Notes: generated by a model not told the origin, from the sequence alone. Positions 21,801 to 34,781 are shown, counted from the first letter of the stretch. The stretch is DNA of 64,000 nucleotides from Syngnathus acus (GCF_901709675.1 NC_051093.1:10240053-10304052); one strand, 5' to 3'. Made by a program: numbers and translations.

Positions 21801-24800
21801 GGTCCCTGGCCCATTTGGTACCGGGCTATGGATACGATGACTGCAATTTTGTTACTCCTCGCAATCAACTTCTCATTTGCACTAAATATTATGCTCCCGT
21901 CTCGCATCCCGGCAGTTTGCTATTATTTCCTCAGCCAGTTAAGAATATAACAATAAGCGAGTCGGCTTAAAAGCCAAGTTTCAAACATGCCGACGAATCA
22001 GCGCGCTTTGTTTAATGTTTCCCGGCAGGACAGTGTGACTGGCGGACTTTTAAGAGTGTTTCTCCTAAAAGACCGTCTTGTTTAACAGCATCTTTTATGT
22101 TTCTGCCTTGCATGACGGAAGCCTAAAAAAAAAAAAATCTATATGAACCTCCTTTTTTTTTTTTTTATCACCCGCTCTTTGAATGGAAGCCCATTTGTTC
22201 AGCACTGCAGTATGCTTCTAAAATGTCGTCCGCTACCCTTTCGCTCAACAAAATTACATCTGGCCAGTGTGCTGCCCGAGCGAGCGGCCAGAAAAATGAA
22301 AGGTGAGGCCGTGAAAAGACGAGACGGGATGCGGGGTCATCCCTCCACGCCGGAGGAATACACGGGAATGCTTTTAGCCGCCTGTTCCTCTGACAGTAAC
22401 GTGTCGAAATAAATCATTTGCGGTGTCCGCTGTCTGTACACGTGTCTTTCAATCTTATTGTTTGTTAGCCTTTGCTTTTTTTGTAACGCCGTTAGCATTT
22501 GAGCAAGAAGTGTAAACTCTCCTTCTTGATTCCAGTAAGGTGTCATGGATTTTTGTGCCCGAGTCAGAGCACCAAATTGACACGTGCTTCTCGTTCAGCG
22601 CGTCGCTCGCTTCCTCCATCCCGCCGATGGAGTCGGCGGCTATTGTGAGGAGCGCCGAGACTGAAACGCTCGTCACTGCCAGACTGGAATGACTTCCCTT
22701 ATGACAGCCTTGACTGCAGAACTATTGATTTTTTTTTTTCCTTCTTCTTCTTCTCCCGCTTCCAGCAAAAGGAAAAAGCCAAAAGTGTCATTTCTTGACG
22801 ACATGAAGCTTAGCCTTTTCACCCACTGCTCAAGGTGTTGCAAATATCGTCAATATGCTTATGAATGGACTCCCTGTATGGTTCTCATTGCCCAGCATAT
22901 ACAATTGCCAATGAGCGCTCAATCTGGAATGTAACCGTGTCACCTGGCAACAACCTCTGGTGCCATGTACGTCGCGTCGCGTCGCGTGTGCAAGAAATGG
23001 CTTGAAATGCATGGTGCAATGTAAATGAACTCCATAGAAAGAGGCTCTGCTGCGTTAGGATTCTCTTGAGGGCATTAAAGGCATCATATGTGACGGTTGC
23101 CCAGACGCCGCCGCGGGTCCTTGATTAGAAAAGCGGCCGTTCCATTCGTTTTAAAGCCCATTATCAACTCGTCCTTTGGCCGACTACCTTGAAAGTCGAC
23201 GCTTATGCTGCCTTTGATATTCATTCTAACACGGTCAAAGTGGCTGCTGAGCTGCAGGCCAACTGGAGGCCAAGCTCTTTCTCTTTGCGCCGCCAGTAGC
23301 TAGCCCCGTGCTATCCGCGCTCGCTCCTGCACAAAACAATTAGCGTCAACTTAGTTTGCCGGCGCTTTTGCCGTGCTAATTTCCATGCACTCGCTTAATC
23401 TCTTTTTTTTTTTTTTTTTTTTTTTTTGTGTGAAAAGAAAGACAACAAAAAGGCAGCGTTGGCGGAATCCCACGTTTGGCCATTGTCGGCCATCTTTCCC
23501 CGGAAGATGGCTTTGGGGGAGGCGGGCTATTTTTGACAAGTGACCTAGATAAACACCCTGCGATCCTTCATGGCTGCAGTGGCTGTCGTAGCCAGATGTT
23601 GCGTTTACCGACAGAAGAAGAAGGAGGCGAGGCTCAAGCCACTCCTTCCAACTTAGTTAGTCATGCTGAGTCCATTGATACCCTTCTTTTTTGGACCATT
23701 ATTATGCTGTAGTTAGAGCTAATTATTCGCTGTCAAGTGCAATGAGGTTTAATGAAATGATCACGCCCAATTAACTGGGAATATGCGTGTTGAGGTTCAA
23801 CATTTAGCACTTGTAGAACCATCGATTGGAACCGATCCATTCAATTGGCCACCTTGTATTCCGTTCTAAACATCATTCTGAGCCGTGCCGTTGACCCCCC
23901 CCCCCCCACACACGCACACTTAGCCATCCTAAGTTAACGGATCCCCCGATGTGTCCAATTAGCCCAAGATGGAGGAGGCAGATGCAGGGTCTGATGGTGC
24001 AACGCGACTCCATAACGGCTCGCTAATTAGCCGATACATGGCAGGCCGGCGTTTGCGGCCGCGTCCCTGCATATTAGCGCAGTAATTAGCCATAGCCACG
24101 TCCCATTTGCTTTTCTACATATCTCTTTGTTTTACAGTGGCGCCTGGCTTTTGCGTATGGCCGCCTCCGTGTTTGTGCCCGGCCCGGGTGAGGGTGACGC
24201 CCGGCGTCACCGCGGCTGCGTTATTCGCCATCTCCACTATTCATAGATGCTATTAAAATAGCAGTGGCAGCACCCAGTGCGTGGTTGAAACCTTGGCAAA
24301 TTCAGCTACCCCTGGAAACCAAATCCATGATATTATTCCTTCTCACCAGACTTGAGTTGGCAAATGGTCAGATGGAAGTGACAAAACCCCCAAATGGTTG
24401 TCATTTGGTGTCAAGCATCTGTCTGGCGTGTCTGGTGAGGTGCGATGACATCACGCGTTAGCTTTCAGAAGCAGGCATGCAGGGTGCATTGTGCTACTAC
24501 CTACGTGGTCGACAGCGCGCCACCTCCTCGGCTGGCCTGCTCGCGTCTGATGGCATCATTCTCAAAAGATGAGCCAAGGGTATAAAAAGACGCTGCGTGC
24601 GTGCGTGCGGGCGGGCGGGCGGGCGGGTTTCAAGATGAATAACACCACTGTCCATCGGCCACTTTATGGACTCGCTTGTCAGTACTGTCAAGTCGAAGAA
24701 CCTTTGATTGCAGCAATTAGCTGCAATTGTATGATTACGACTGCGCAGGCTTGGACACTTTGGCAGGCTTGCTTTGCTCGCCGCCGTCTTGAAGTTTTGC

Positions 24801-25299
24801 ATTGACGCCGCATGGCCAACGTCCTTTTTGACAAGTCAGCCACCGAAATCGAATCGACATGTCTATCCCGATCAGCCCCGCCCGCGCATAAGTTCCAAGA
24901 AGCTGCCATTTGAGCCACCACAGTCGCCCATCTTTCAAAGCTGATCTTATCCGAATGAGAGCTTACAATGCGTTAGGAAAGTGTCATCATCATTTTAGCC
25001 ATTTCCATGGCTCAAGGGTATAAACAGAGCCATATTGCCAGGGAGTTTTGTTTCCGTGGTTACAAGTGGTCAGCGGGGGAAATTGATGACTCACCATAAA
25101 CTCATTTAGCCAAGGTCAGAGTCAGACCACACGTGTTGAAATCCATACAACCGAATTGTATTTTTTCACTTTGACATTCATTCATTCATTCCTTTTTAAT
25201 CTGGCAACTCCAAGATTGTCAGCATTGCGTGTTTCTCATCCCAAATGTATTTATGTACTTTTTTATAGGTGCCTTTAAATTGGAGACGTTGTTGTGAGC
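18876..25299 (+). other. asic2: asic2 intron, proximal part
   Basis: No exon or RNA gene seen. It contains (GCCC)n at 20117-20135, (GAT)n near 21283-21310 and a T27 run at 23401-23427. TAATTA/CAATTAG-type homeodomain cores cluster at about 23718, 23768, 23956, 24023 and 24083. Open frames are short and lack recognisable domains. Confidence 0.6.
20765..20781 (+). promoter_or_regulatory. candidate CTCF site, forward
   Basis: The core CACCAGGGGGCAG (20767-20779) matches the CTCF consensus almost perfectly. It sits in the intron 1.9 kb after the ASIC2a exon. Sequence match only; AGGGGGCAG-type motifs are common in fish genomes. Confidence 0.4.
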
Positions 25300-25372
25300 T
25301 AAAGGTAAAGGTAAAGGTAAAGACCCAATGATTGTCACACACACATCTGAGTGTGGCGAAATTTGTGCGCGA
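25300..25372 (+). mobile_element. fragment of an interspersed fish repeat
   Basis: Three copies of GGTAAA lead into GACCCAATGATTGTCACACA and a segment ending GTGTGGCGAAATTTGTGC. I recognise this arrangement from a repeat common in percomorph genomes. Only one end is present and it breaks off after about 70 bp. The family name is not given because I cannot confirm it here. Confidence 0.45.
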
Positions 25373-25482
25373 GAAAAGACCAACAAGCCTTCAAAATATT
25401 GGTGCAACGCTGACAGAGAGATCAGAAAACAAAGAACAAATCCATGTAATCTGCCACATCATAATTAAAGCCCCAACCAGAA

Positions 25483-25620
25483 AAGAAAAGAAAAGAAAAG
25501 AAAAGAAGCGGGTTGCTCAGACAACAACAAAAATAACACCCTTTGATTTCTTTCTCTCTTTCTCTCTTTCTTTCTCTCTTTCTCTCTCTCTTTCTCTCTC
25601 TTTCTCTCTTTCTTTCTCTA
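25483..25620. repeat. (AAAAG)n followed by a TTTC/TCTC tract
   Basis: Four AAAAG units (25483-25507) lie 40 bp before a 70-bp pure pyrimidine tract (25549-25619). The purine and pyrimidine blocks are on the same strand, so they could pair as a hairpin or form triplex DNA. Confidence 0.8.
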
Positions 25621-28186
25621 AAGCCCAAAGCGCCTTCATTAAGGCAAGGCAAGCCAAGGCTGCATCTCCGGCTGTCGATTGGTAATCAATCCGTGTTGTG
25701 GAAGGTCGTCTGGCAAGAGCAACTTTGGCCGTTTGGGAGGCTTTTAATCCGACCTCACCGACGTTGGCCTCCCTCTTATGGAGTGGTGACGCAGCCCAAA
25801 TGACAAGCGCGTCTCTCCAGCCTCCCCGGCCCGGCACATCCACTCTGCGAGCCGGCGTGTCACTCTCGGACTGCTTAGAGCGCATCCATTATTCACCGGG
25901 CGCTCCCCAAGGTGGCGGCGGCGGCGGCGGCGGCGGCAATGCATCTCGCTTGCGGCAGGGAGGGAGGGAGGGAGCGAGCGCCCGAGTTAACCCGAGTTAA
26001 CGAGTCGCCGAGCAAAGCAATCAGGCTCGTCTGCGCGGGTCCATTTCAAGTAGTTGTGGCAGCCATGTTGGACTCCTAATGCCAACGTATCGCACGGAAC
26101 CAACGTCGTATCTAAAGTACTGACTTTTAATAGCTTAACCTTGAAATTGAATGGACTTGTCAGGAGTAGAGCCACAAAAGTCTGCCCATATTGTTTGAGA
26201 CAAAGGCTCATTTTGGCTCCTTGAATTTTGAAACGTCCACATCAGCGCAGCCCTTTCATCGTAAAATGAAGCTCAGGCTCCAAAACGACTGGCGCTACTA
26301 ATTCACTCTCTTTCCAAGTCGATCTAAAAACAGCTGCTATATTTCATTTTACACTCGCACGCGCTTGAAATCTGTTGTAGTCCGAAATGCATTTTTGCAC
26401 CAAATCTAAACGGGGCTGCTCATTTTGGATCCTCCTTGACAAAGCAAAGCAAAGCAATCAGCCAGCGCAGACTCGAGTGGATCATTTGAAATATTTGTCA
26501 CGTCGGGCTCCCATCGTCTTTGCCATCAAGCGGAACAAACGCGGTATCTCGGCTCGTATGTTCCGCTGGCCGAATGCAAAAGTGGCCCAATCCTTCTTTT
26601 TGGATACGAGGGTCCTGCGACAGAGCCAGAATGTCATCCATCCATCATCTCCATCCAGCAGACGAGTCTCATTGAGTCTCTGTCCTCCTATTTGTGCCGG
26701 TGTTTGGTTTGTCGGAAAGACCGTATTGCTCCCCCCCCCCCCCGCTAGGACCTAAAGAAAAACATTCATTATTCATGTTGCCGCCTGCTGGCTACTCATT
26801 TAGATCTCTTATTTATAAGCGTGATGGTGACTCAGCTTCAGCCTTAGTTACGTTGTCTGAGGATTCATGCATCCTCCATGCTGCACCATAGCTCAACAGT
26901 TTGTATACATTCCACCAATTGTTTGTGATGCCCGGAGGCCTCTTCTATTCCATTTCTTTTTATTCCACCGCAGCACGGTGAAGCAGCATGCGGCTTCAAA
27001 TCATAGTCCAGACGTGAAATGAAACCAGAGTGAGGAGTTGCAGTGCAGCCAGCTGAGAAGTGAGTGGATGAGATGACTGCAAGATGCTGGCGCTCACTAG
27101 TGATCAGTCGCCTCTATCCAGGCGTAATCCATCTATTACGTTAGATTGAGCGCAAATCAATTGCTCGTGCCCGCTGAGTGATGCACAACTCTTGTGGCGT
27201 TACCCCAGACGACCGTTAGCTCCTCTGTCCCGATACTTTTGCATTGTCTCCGCGTGAAGCCTTTTAAACCGGCAGAGCGGATCATTTTAATTGCTTCCTC
27301 GTCGTAATTGACATTCATTAATTACCCCCCAAAAAAATCATCAGATTAACAGGGGGGGGGAAATAACAAATATAAAATGCCAAGCTGAGGCGAGGTAGCG
27401 AATGACACCCACGTGTTTGGAAACCATCACTGTCAAATGCTCACAGCAGGAGATGCCAGGGCTCAAAAGGAGGCGTAAGGTTTCGGCCAAGTTTTGATAA
27501 GATGTAATGAACAGTTCAACACATTTAATAACTCTTTTCAGAGGCCCTCAAAACACTCAAGTATCGAAAACTCGTGTGGGCCGATTCATTCATCTGCGCT
27601 TTTTGCTTTCGGGAGGGAGTAAGCGCTCCCTGGTGCTCCGTGGTCTTTTCCAGGTCTCTTTCAAGCTTGCCATTGCCTTCAGCAAAAAAAAGGAAGAATG
27701 AACGAAAATTACCGGCGCTGGATACAAATGTATGTTAAGAATATAATCCAGCTTTTTTGAATATTCATTTGAAACATGTCTTCTGACTTTTGGAATTGTA
27801 CAGTGCTAACGCTAACGTGACAATAGACGCATCCCCGGGGGCCAGGCCGCCCGCCTGAGCCGACAGGATTTCCGACAACGTCTGACACGGCCCTTGACGT
27901 CGGAACACCCGCTGATTTTCCTCGTTCGCCGACGTGACCTCTCGCAGGGTTTGTCGAACGACAAGTTGGCAAGCGATACACGTTGGCCGCCGCCGCCGCG
28001 TACATTGGGCTCCGAGTTCAGCGCAACAAGCGATGAGAGAAATCTCGCAAGGCTCAACGGCGCATCAATAATTCAACAAGCGCTGCCGTGACGAGCGGAA
28101 CAAAGAGGAGAGCGACAAAAGAAAAGAAAAATCGGAACAAGACCATGAGTGACGCTTACAAACTGTCTGCTGGAAATATTAAAGGC

Positions 28187-28267
28187 GGCTGGCTGGCCGG
28201 CTGGCTGGCTGGCCAGCTGGCTGGCCGGCTGGCTGGCTGGCTGGCCGGCCGACTGGCTGGCTGGCTG
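28187..28267. repeat. (GGCT)n / (GGCC)n microsatellite
   Basis: About twenty tetranucleotide units, mostly GGCT with scattered GGCC and CAGCT variants. Confidence 0.9.
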
Positions 28268-30723
28268 ACGCACGCACGCACGGCCCGCCCGCACGCCCGC
28301 CAAGGGTTTTGATCATTGTTGTTTTCCCTCCGCTTCCTTTCAGTCGCACTCACCGCATCCTAATTAGTCGGCCTTGACAAGACAATTAGCGGCAATTTCT
28401 ATGTACGTGTTTACGTCTGGCAATTAGACTCAACAGAACGACAGCAACGAAGGAAAACCTCATTGATAGATTGTCTGATATTTATGCCAAGCGAGCGGCG
28501 GCGGCAGGCAGACTAGTCAGCAGAGTTATGTTGCGGCCGTACATGAATAATAAAGCGAGCGTCCATGTCGATCTGTACGTACGTATACACGTGAATGGCA
28601 AACTACTCCTGAATAAATCATGCATACGTACAGTTGAGAATGGGAATAGTCAGCAGAATTGTCCGGGGCAACTACTTGAATATTAAATCGCGTACAGTGT
28701 GCTGCAATTTGTTTTTTTCTTCTTCTATAGTACAAGGCCTGAACGCAACTTCTCCAAGAGCAGCAGCAGTTTATAACGACAACAAAAAAAACGAAAAATA
28801 TCTCGCCAGGGATGGGACACTGTGACTTACTCCCCCAAAAAATCCAAGGCAGCACACTTTGGCAGAGGTTCAAAGTTGACTATGCTCCGCGTTTAGTAAA
28901 GGCAGGAAGCGCGTGCAAAGTGCTTCCCAGGCAAGAGAACACGTGTGGCAATGAAACCAATGACTCCTTGCGCTCTTATCTTTGACACCTGTGCTGCTTT
29001 TGTTCCCGCTATTCCTCCCTGTTCCCGCCGTCGCCACCGCCACCTTCATCTTTTATTTAGCCCGGCACGGCACGGCCGGCCGGCCTCTAGCACTACCTCC
29101 ACGCTTGTTTTATGGCCTCCAGCGTGCAGCCGACTTTCACTGCCTCGTAGATTTATACGGCATCAGCGCCCGCCGCGCTTTTTGTGCCTGGAGAGGAAAG
29201 TTCCGCACCCCCCGGTGCGACTAAACACAGATGGACAGAGGACATGGACCATTTCGTGGTCATTAGCTGACTGAGCTAGCTGACTGAGCTAGCTTACATG
29301 CGCGAGGAAAACTAGCGTGGACAATGTGACGGCTCACATCTTTTGCTTTAGTTGGACTTTTTGCGAGCGCAGCACGGCGTTGCGCCGAACGTCTGTCCTT
29401 CCGCGCCATCTTTTTAGCGAGGTGTCAATCAAGTCTCCCGGGAGGCCATCTCTCTCTTTTTTTTTTTTTTTTTGGCTCTTGCTCTCACTTTATCTTCATC
29501 CTCCTCCCATCTTTGATGCTGTAGTCTCCCTCATATGAGGCTCTGGCTCTGGTGAGATTTCCATGCCATGGTTGCGAAGGGAGCCTCTCACTTGTTTGCA
29601 AGCGTCTTCATTCGGCAGAGGAAAACCTTTTCAGCACGAGCAATGAATCATCAGGTTGTTCTTTTTTTATAGCGCCGACCGGTAATAAAAGAGCGCAATT
29701 TCCGCCTTTTTTCCCCGTTCTATTTAAACGGCGCCCTCACAAAACGAGGGAAGCAAAATGGGCCGTGATTATAGTACCTGGAAAAGATGAAGCTTCAAGA
29801 TTCAATGAGTGTCGATAAATGTTTTCTCCGTGTGCAGAAAATGTTGTGTTTGGTTTTTGTTTTTTTACCTTCTCGTTGCCGCGTTGAGGTGCCTGCCGCT
29901 GTCACAGAATAGGGTGGTGACAAAGAATCAATTTTCTGTCTTTTGAGCTGGCCTGGCAAATGTAAAAAAGCAGCAAAGGGAATACAAAATAGGCTGGCTC
30001 GGGTGTTAATGTGCTTTAATGCTTTGGGTGTTCCCTTGGACGAGCCCTTTTGTAAAAGCTTCCCCCCATTGTCGCTAAACGGCACCTTGAAAGGAAAGTT
30101 TTCATCTTTGACATCCTAGTCCTACTCGCACCCCCTTGACTGGATTCTGTATTCCGTATTTGAATGAATCCAATCAAATTCAGGTCTCACTTGTAATTAT
30201 TGCCTCGGCACTCGTTGCAGTCGGCCAAATCCGATAAGGACGACGCTCTGGTTAAATGTGACGGTGTGACTCTCCTGCCTCATTTTCCAGCTCCTTCCCA
30301 TCTAATGTGCACGTGTTGCACGCTATCTTACGGCACAGGGGGAAAAGCCACGGCAGATGAATGCAAAGCAAAAACCCCTGCAAGTTCTGCCGTCCCTCTC
30401 CCCGCTTGGCTCGTCGGTTTGTGTTCTTGCTCTCTCTCTCTCTCGCTCTCGCTCTGTCCATGCGTTCTCATTACACACTGCTGCCTGCCCGTGAGGAAGA
30501 TATACAGGCATGATTGCTGCTCCTTACTGCCAAGAGGGACTGACGGAGAAAATCAACCCAAACATTTGCATCAAACGTGAAAACGGCGGCGGCGGGGGCA
30601 GCAGCAGCAGAACGTATTGCCTCATTTTTCACTTTTTGGGCATTCTGTAATGACTCATCGTTTGCCACTTTCATGTCTTTGATCATCTTGGATTTTATTT
30701 AGGCTGCATAACACATCCAATTT

Positions 30724-30782
30724 GCTGCCTGCCTGCCTGTGTGGTTGCCTGCGTGGCTGCCTGCGTGGCTGCCTGCCTTCCT
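30724..30782. repeat. (CTGC)n with GTGG interruptions
   Basis: CTGCCTGC units are broken by GTGGCTGC or GTGGTTGC. The same compound motif recurs at 54631-54837 and, inverted, at 61039-61177. Confidence 0.85.
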
Positions 30783-31337
30783 TCCGTTGATTGTTCTGTG
30801 TACATGTAGAAGGTCATTTTTCCACAATGTCAGAGGTTGCAGACGAGAGGCGGGGATGACCCAAAATAGGCAGAGGCAAATGGGATATGTCAACAAACGG
30901 GAAAGTCAGATGCTTCCCTCCCTGCCTCCCTCCCTCTTGAAATGAAGTGATGCTGAAAAAGGTGTTGACGCATGGGGTGTTTGTGAAACGGGGGCACACC
31001 GCAGGGAGTATTTGTGTCGCCAAGTTGCTTAGCGACTCCGTTTTTGCCCAGCGTGAGTTGAAGTAAAAAAAAAAAAGACAAATGAGCTGCGGAAGAAAAC
31101 AAACATGCAAAAAGACCGCCGAAGTATTTGAATGGGAATGAATAGTCAGTCGGTCGGTCGGTCGGTCTCAAGAAGCCGCGCTTGCAAAGATCCAGCAGCA
31201 CCGATAGCTTTCGGAGTTGGTGTAGCCTTGGAAGTTGTACTAAGTTGAAGGGAAGCTCTTCTTTCTGTTTCAGTGGCCAAATGGGAAATAAAAAGCAATC
31301 CATGCATTGGCCCGTTTGCATTGAATGCCACTTACAT

Positions 31338-31383
31338 GTTGTACATGTGACAATGACAATAAAGATCTATTCTATTCTATTAT
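31338..31383 (+). mobile_element. 3' tail of a LINE (L2/CR1-like)
   Basis: The sequence GTGACAATGACAATAAAGAT is followed by tandem CTATT units. It resembles the 3' end of fish non-LTR elements and shares TGACAATAAAG with the tail of the LINE at 35403 (read on minus). Adjacent upstream sequence is not recognisable, so this is a severely 5'-truncated copy. A (GGCA)n repeat follows at 31394-31417. Confidence 0.5.
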
Positions 31384-33392
31384 TTTACACAGCGGCAGGC
31401 AGGCAGGCAGGCAGGCAGCAGTGTGGCGGCCGGCAGCAGTGCGCCAACCAGCACACTCCTTTTATCAAACCAGATGTTGTAGAGTCAGACGCTCTAATAC
31501 AAGCAAACACATATATTAGGTGGTTTTCTTTTCTTTTTGTTTTTAACAGCTCTACCTCCCTCTGATGGTTTGTCTGGACCCATAATGTCTGCTGCTTCCA
31601 CAAGACGCACTTGTGTCGTTTTCAAGAGCAATGCTTAGACATTGTCAGTTTGGGCCGGCAGCCTCGGTGGCGACATCATGACACGCCGCGTCGACCACGC
31701 TAACGAGCTCCACGCTCAGCGGGGCAAAGCCGCCGCCGCCGCGTGTTGTTGGCGCGCCGTGTCATCGATACGCACCTGAGCGTGCTTCCCACTTTTGCTA
31801 TCAGGCCAGAGCAGGCTCGGAACCTTCTCATCAACAAGCGCGGCTGAGATATTTTGTTCCCTGCGGGCGCTTGCTAAGTTGAGCTGAGCTTCTGCCGGTT
31901 TTTGCTGTGCCGTCGTGGGGGGATTTGAAGGGAATATCTGAAGGACTGCAAAGTTGGCCAGTTGAATACCTGAACTCCCGGGCTTTGTGTTATTTGTAAG
32001 CATTGGGCAGTATGAAATGGTTTTGTCTGAATTGCTTGTGAGCTTGAGCGTTACTTTTAACATGGTTAAAAAAAAAACAATCCAAAGGTACCAAAATACC
32101 AAGCACGTGACGCCGCACGCATATCGCTGCCCTCCTGTTCAACCCGGCTTCCGCTTTTGCTGATTTTTTCTTTTTTTTTCTTGCGGCCGTGGGCGCGGCG
32201 CCGCATGAGACGATTCAAGCCAACTTTATGACGGCGGCGATAAAATCACAAACACCTAAATCCTGCATCTGATCAAGCAGCCACCTGGACAGATGGCAGA
32301 TAACTGCCCATAAAAGTATGTTTTGATTCAGGAGCTTTATCTTAATCTCCTGCTCTGTTTTTAGCAGCCATTCTCATCATACTTTGGATGCTTTCACGCG
32401 GGCGGGCGGGCTGGCGGGCAGTGAAATGACATTCAAGAGGGAGGAAGGGAGGGCACTGGATGCATTTGCGGGAGCTCAGCTTTTCTTCTTTGAGCCAGCT
32501 AGCCAGACAGACTGCGGGGGCGGGCGGATGATGATTTGTTTTGGTCCAAAAGGCCACGTTGACGCTGGTGCACAAAAGTTAGTCGAGCTGGTGCTGTAAA
32601 CACAAGCCCCGAGCGAGCCTGCAAAAGGACCTTTTTTGGGCCCATTTTTTTGACCTGCAAAATGTCCTCTCGTGAGTGGGTTGTCATCTCCAAACTCAGC
32701 GCAGTCAAGCCATCATGGTAATAATGGTTTGGATGCTTTGCATCTGTTCTTTTCTGCACTGATGGTCATTTCCATGCTCATTTTGCTGGAAATGGCTTTC
32801 TTTTGCCCCCTTTTGGAGTCAAATGCTCCCACTTTGCGTTTCCTTCACTTTGCTTTTTGGTTCTGGCATTTTTTCCAACCTCCTCTTATTTTCTCTGGCA
32901 AGAAGTCACCTAAGAGGCTTGTTGTTGTCAGCTGAGGACGTGGGGCGCATAGACTGGCCACTATTAGTGGCTTACTCTCAGTAAATTGGCACGTCGTTTA
33001 CGTCTCATCAAGTTCCGAGTCTGAAAATTGGTGGCTTTAGTCGGACCCTTGTTATTTCATCTGACTGTAAGTGGACGCTGACCTCCCGTTGTCTTGAATT
33101 TTGCTTTGGATTCGCCGCCTGGTGACATTTCCACTCCTAAGGCGTCACTCACCGTCATTTTTTTGCGAGGGAAGCAAGGGCAGAAGACATGGGAAAGTAG
33201 CACGTCCTCTTGATGCCTTCTTTTGAAAGTCACTTTGACGTGAACACGTCGAATAGCGCTTTTCTGAAAGTGCACCAGTACAGTGTTCCTATATTGTACG
33301 TGGAAAAAAGCTGTCAAATGGACATGTTTTGATGATTGATGGGGATGGCAGCTTTCAAATCCACCAAGTCACAGCTTGACCGGCAATGACAG

Positions 33393-33530
33393 TTGAACTC
33401 CCTGGAGGAAAGGTACGTCGGCAGGTTCTTTATCAAACCTGTGCCTGTGATCAACATTTGGAATGCTTTACCGTTGGACACTGTTGTGGATCGTGTCGAC
33501 TCTTTGAGGTTGACATTCACTGAGGTTATT
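33393..33530 (+). mobile_element. possible degraded LINE C-terminal fragment
   Basis: A short reading frame includes GRFFIKPVPVINIWNALP followed by DTVVDRVDSL. The pattern R-[YF]-F-F...V-x-N-x-W-N-x-L-P is usual near the C-terminus of jockey/CR1-type reverse transcriptase proteins. No reverse transcriptase core is left nearby. A chance match is possible. Confidence 0.3.
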
Positions 33531-33859
33531 GACTCAGCGGCTGCTTCACGCGCGCGGGTGATGGATGTTTCCCATGAAGGTGCACAGGCAATTCAAAAGA
33601 AAAAAAGAGGCAAATCACGATTGGAATCACTCGCCGCCACACCGCTGGTAAAAAAAAACGGAATTCTTATTTGTTGTTCATCGCTTTTTGATCGTGTCTG
33701 CTTTTGGAATATTAATGACGACGCCGAGTGAAAAACAAAGCTGCCTTAATCTGCGTCAGATGCCTTTTGATTCTGAAAGCCAATTTCCCCGTGCAGTGTT
33801 TTTGTTTTATGGAAGTCAAATATCTTTTCCTCCGATTTGCCGTCTTCTGCCTTTCCCTC

Positions 33860-33930
33860 GGCTGGCTGGCTGGCTGGCTGGCTGGCTGGATGGATGGATG
33901 GATGGATGGATGGATGGATGGATGGATGGA

Positions 33931-33972
<42 letters not shown>

Positions 33973-33985
33973 CTGGCTGGCTGCT
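33860..33985. repeat. (GGCT)n-(GGAT)n-(GGCT)n compound microsatellite
   Basis: About seven GGCT units, ten GGAT units and then another eight or nine GGCT units form a symmetrical block. Confidence 0.92.
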
Positions 33986-34190
33986 TTTAGGGAAGTGCTC
34001 TTAAACCTGTTGCATTTGTGGGAGACTTTTGTTTTGAGTGTCCATCATTTTGGGGGCATTGACTGGAACACTATGAGAAGCTTGTTGGCTGTGGATGCCC
34101 AAAGCGTTTCATTGGTGAATTGGGAGCCAATTAGCACAGACGAACTTGTGTTTCTCCAAGAGCTGTGTTGCGCCGCTTGCTCAAGTGGCA

Positions 34191-34208
34191 CAGCGCCCCC
34201 AGGTGGCG
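34191..34208 (-). promoter_or_regulatory. candidate CTCF site, reverse
   Basis: CAGCGCCCCCAGGTGGCG on + is a near-consensus CTCF core in reverse orientation. It faces the forward candidate at 20765. Sequence match only. Confidence 0.35.
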
Positions 34209-34365
34209 TTTGGGTTTTACTGCGGCAGGAATTGCAAAAGCCTGCAATACTGTTCAATAGTGTTCTGTTCAATTCCTATAGATTTTTTTCTCTGATCATC
34301 TCCTTTTCAAGCCGCCGAGTATGTACTGTATGTATCCACTGCTCGCTCATTAGCGTCACTGTCAC

Positions 34366-34431
34366 GGAGGGAGGGAGGGAGAAAGGAAGGGAGGGAGGAA
34401 GAAAGGGAGGGAGGGAGGGAGGGAGGGAGGG
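34366..34431. repeat. (GGGA)n / GGAA purine tract
   Basis: A 66-bp run of nearly pure purine tetranucleotides. Confidence 0.88.
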
Positions 34432-34713
34432 CTACCGGCAGCAGGCTGTTGCGCTTCCTCAAATCTCCACCAGATGTCGTAGTATAGTCAAGAGTGAGGC
34501 CTCTGATATTAGCGTGCTCACAAGTTAAGACAAAATTGAAACGGTAAAGAAAGTTGTTATATTCTTGTAGACAATGACATCGCGACATTGCAATAGCCAA
34601 ACATTTCATTGATGCCAAACTCAAGGCATATCAAACAATGATGATTGCCAGCTGGCAGCCGGAAAGCAAAACACATCTCTCTCTTTTTTCTTCATTTGTT
34701 GGAACATAAAAAT

Positions 34714-34778
<65 letters not shown>
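34714..34778. repeat. (CA)n microsatellite
   Basis: About 32 CA units in the asic2 intron, 650 bp before the LINE's 3' end. Confidence 0.93.

Positions 34779-34781
<3 letters not shown>

Larger units (their letters stand above)
25373..31337 (+). other. asic2: asic2 intron, middle part
   Basis: No gene seen. Besides the listed repeats it holds (GGC)n at 25914-25938 and a duplicated CCGAGTTAAC at 25983-26002. Homeodomain-type cores lie near 27320 (ATTAATTA) and 28361-28430 (TAATTAG, CAATTAG twice). A duplicated TGACTGAGCTAGC is at 29267-29292. Confidence 0.55.
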
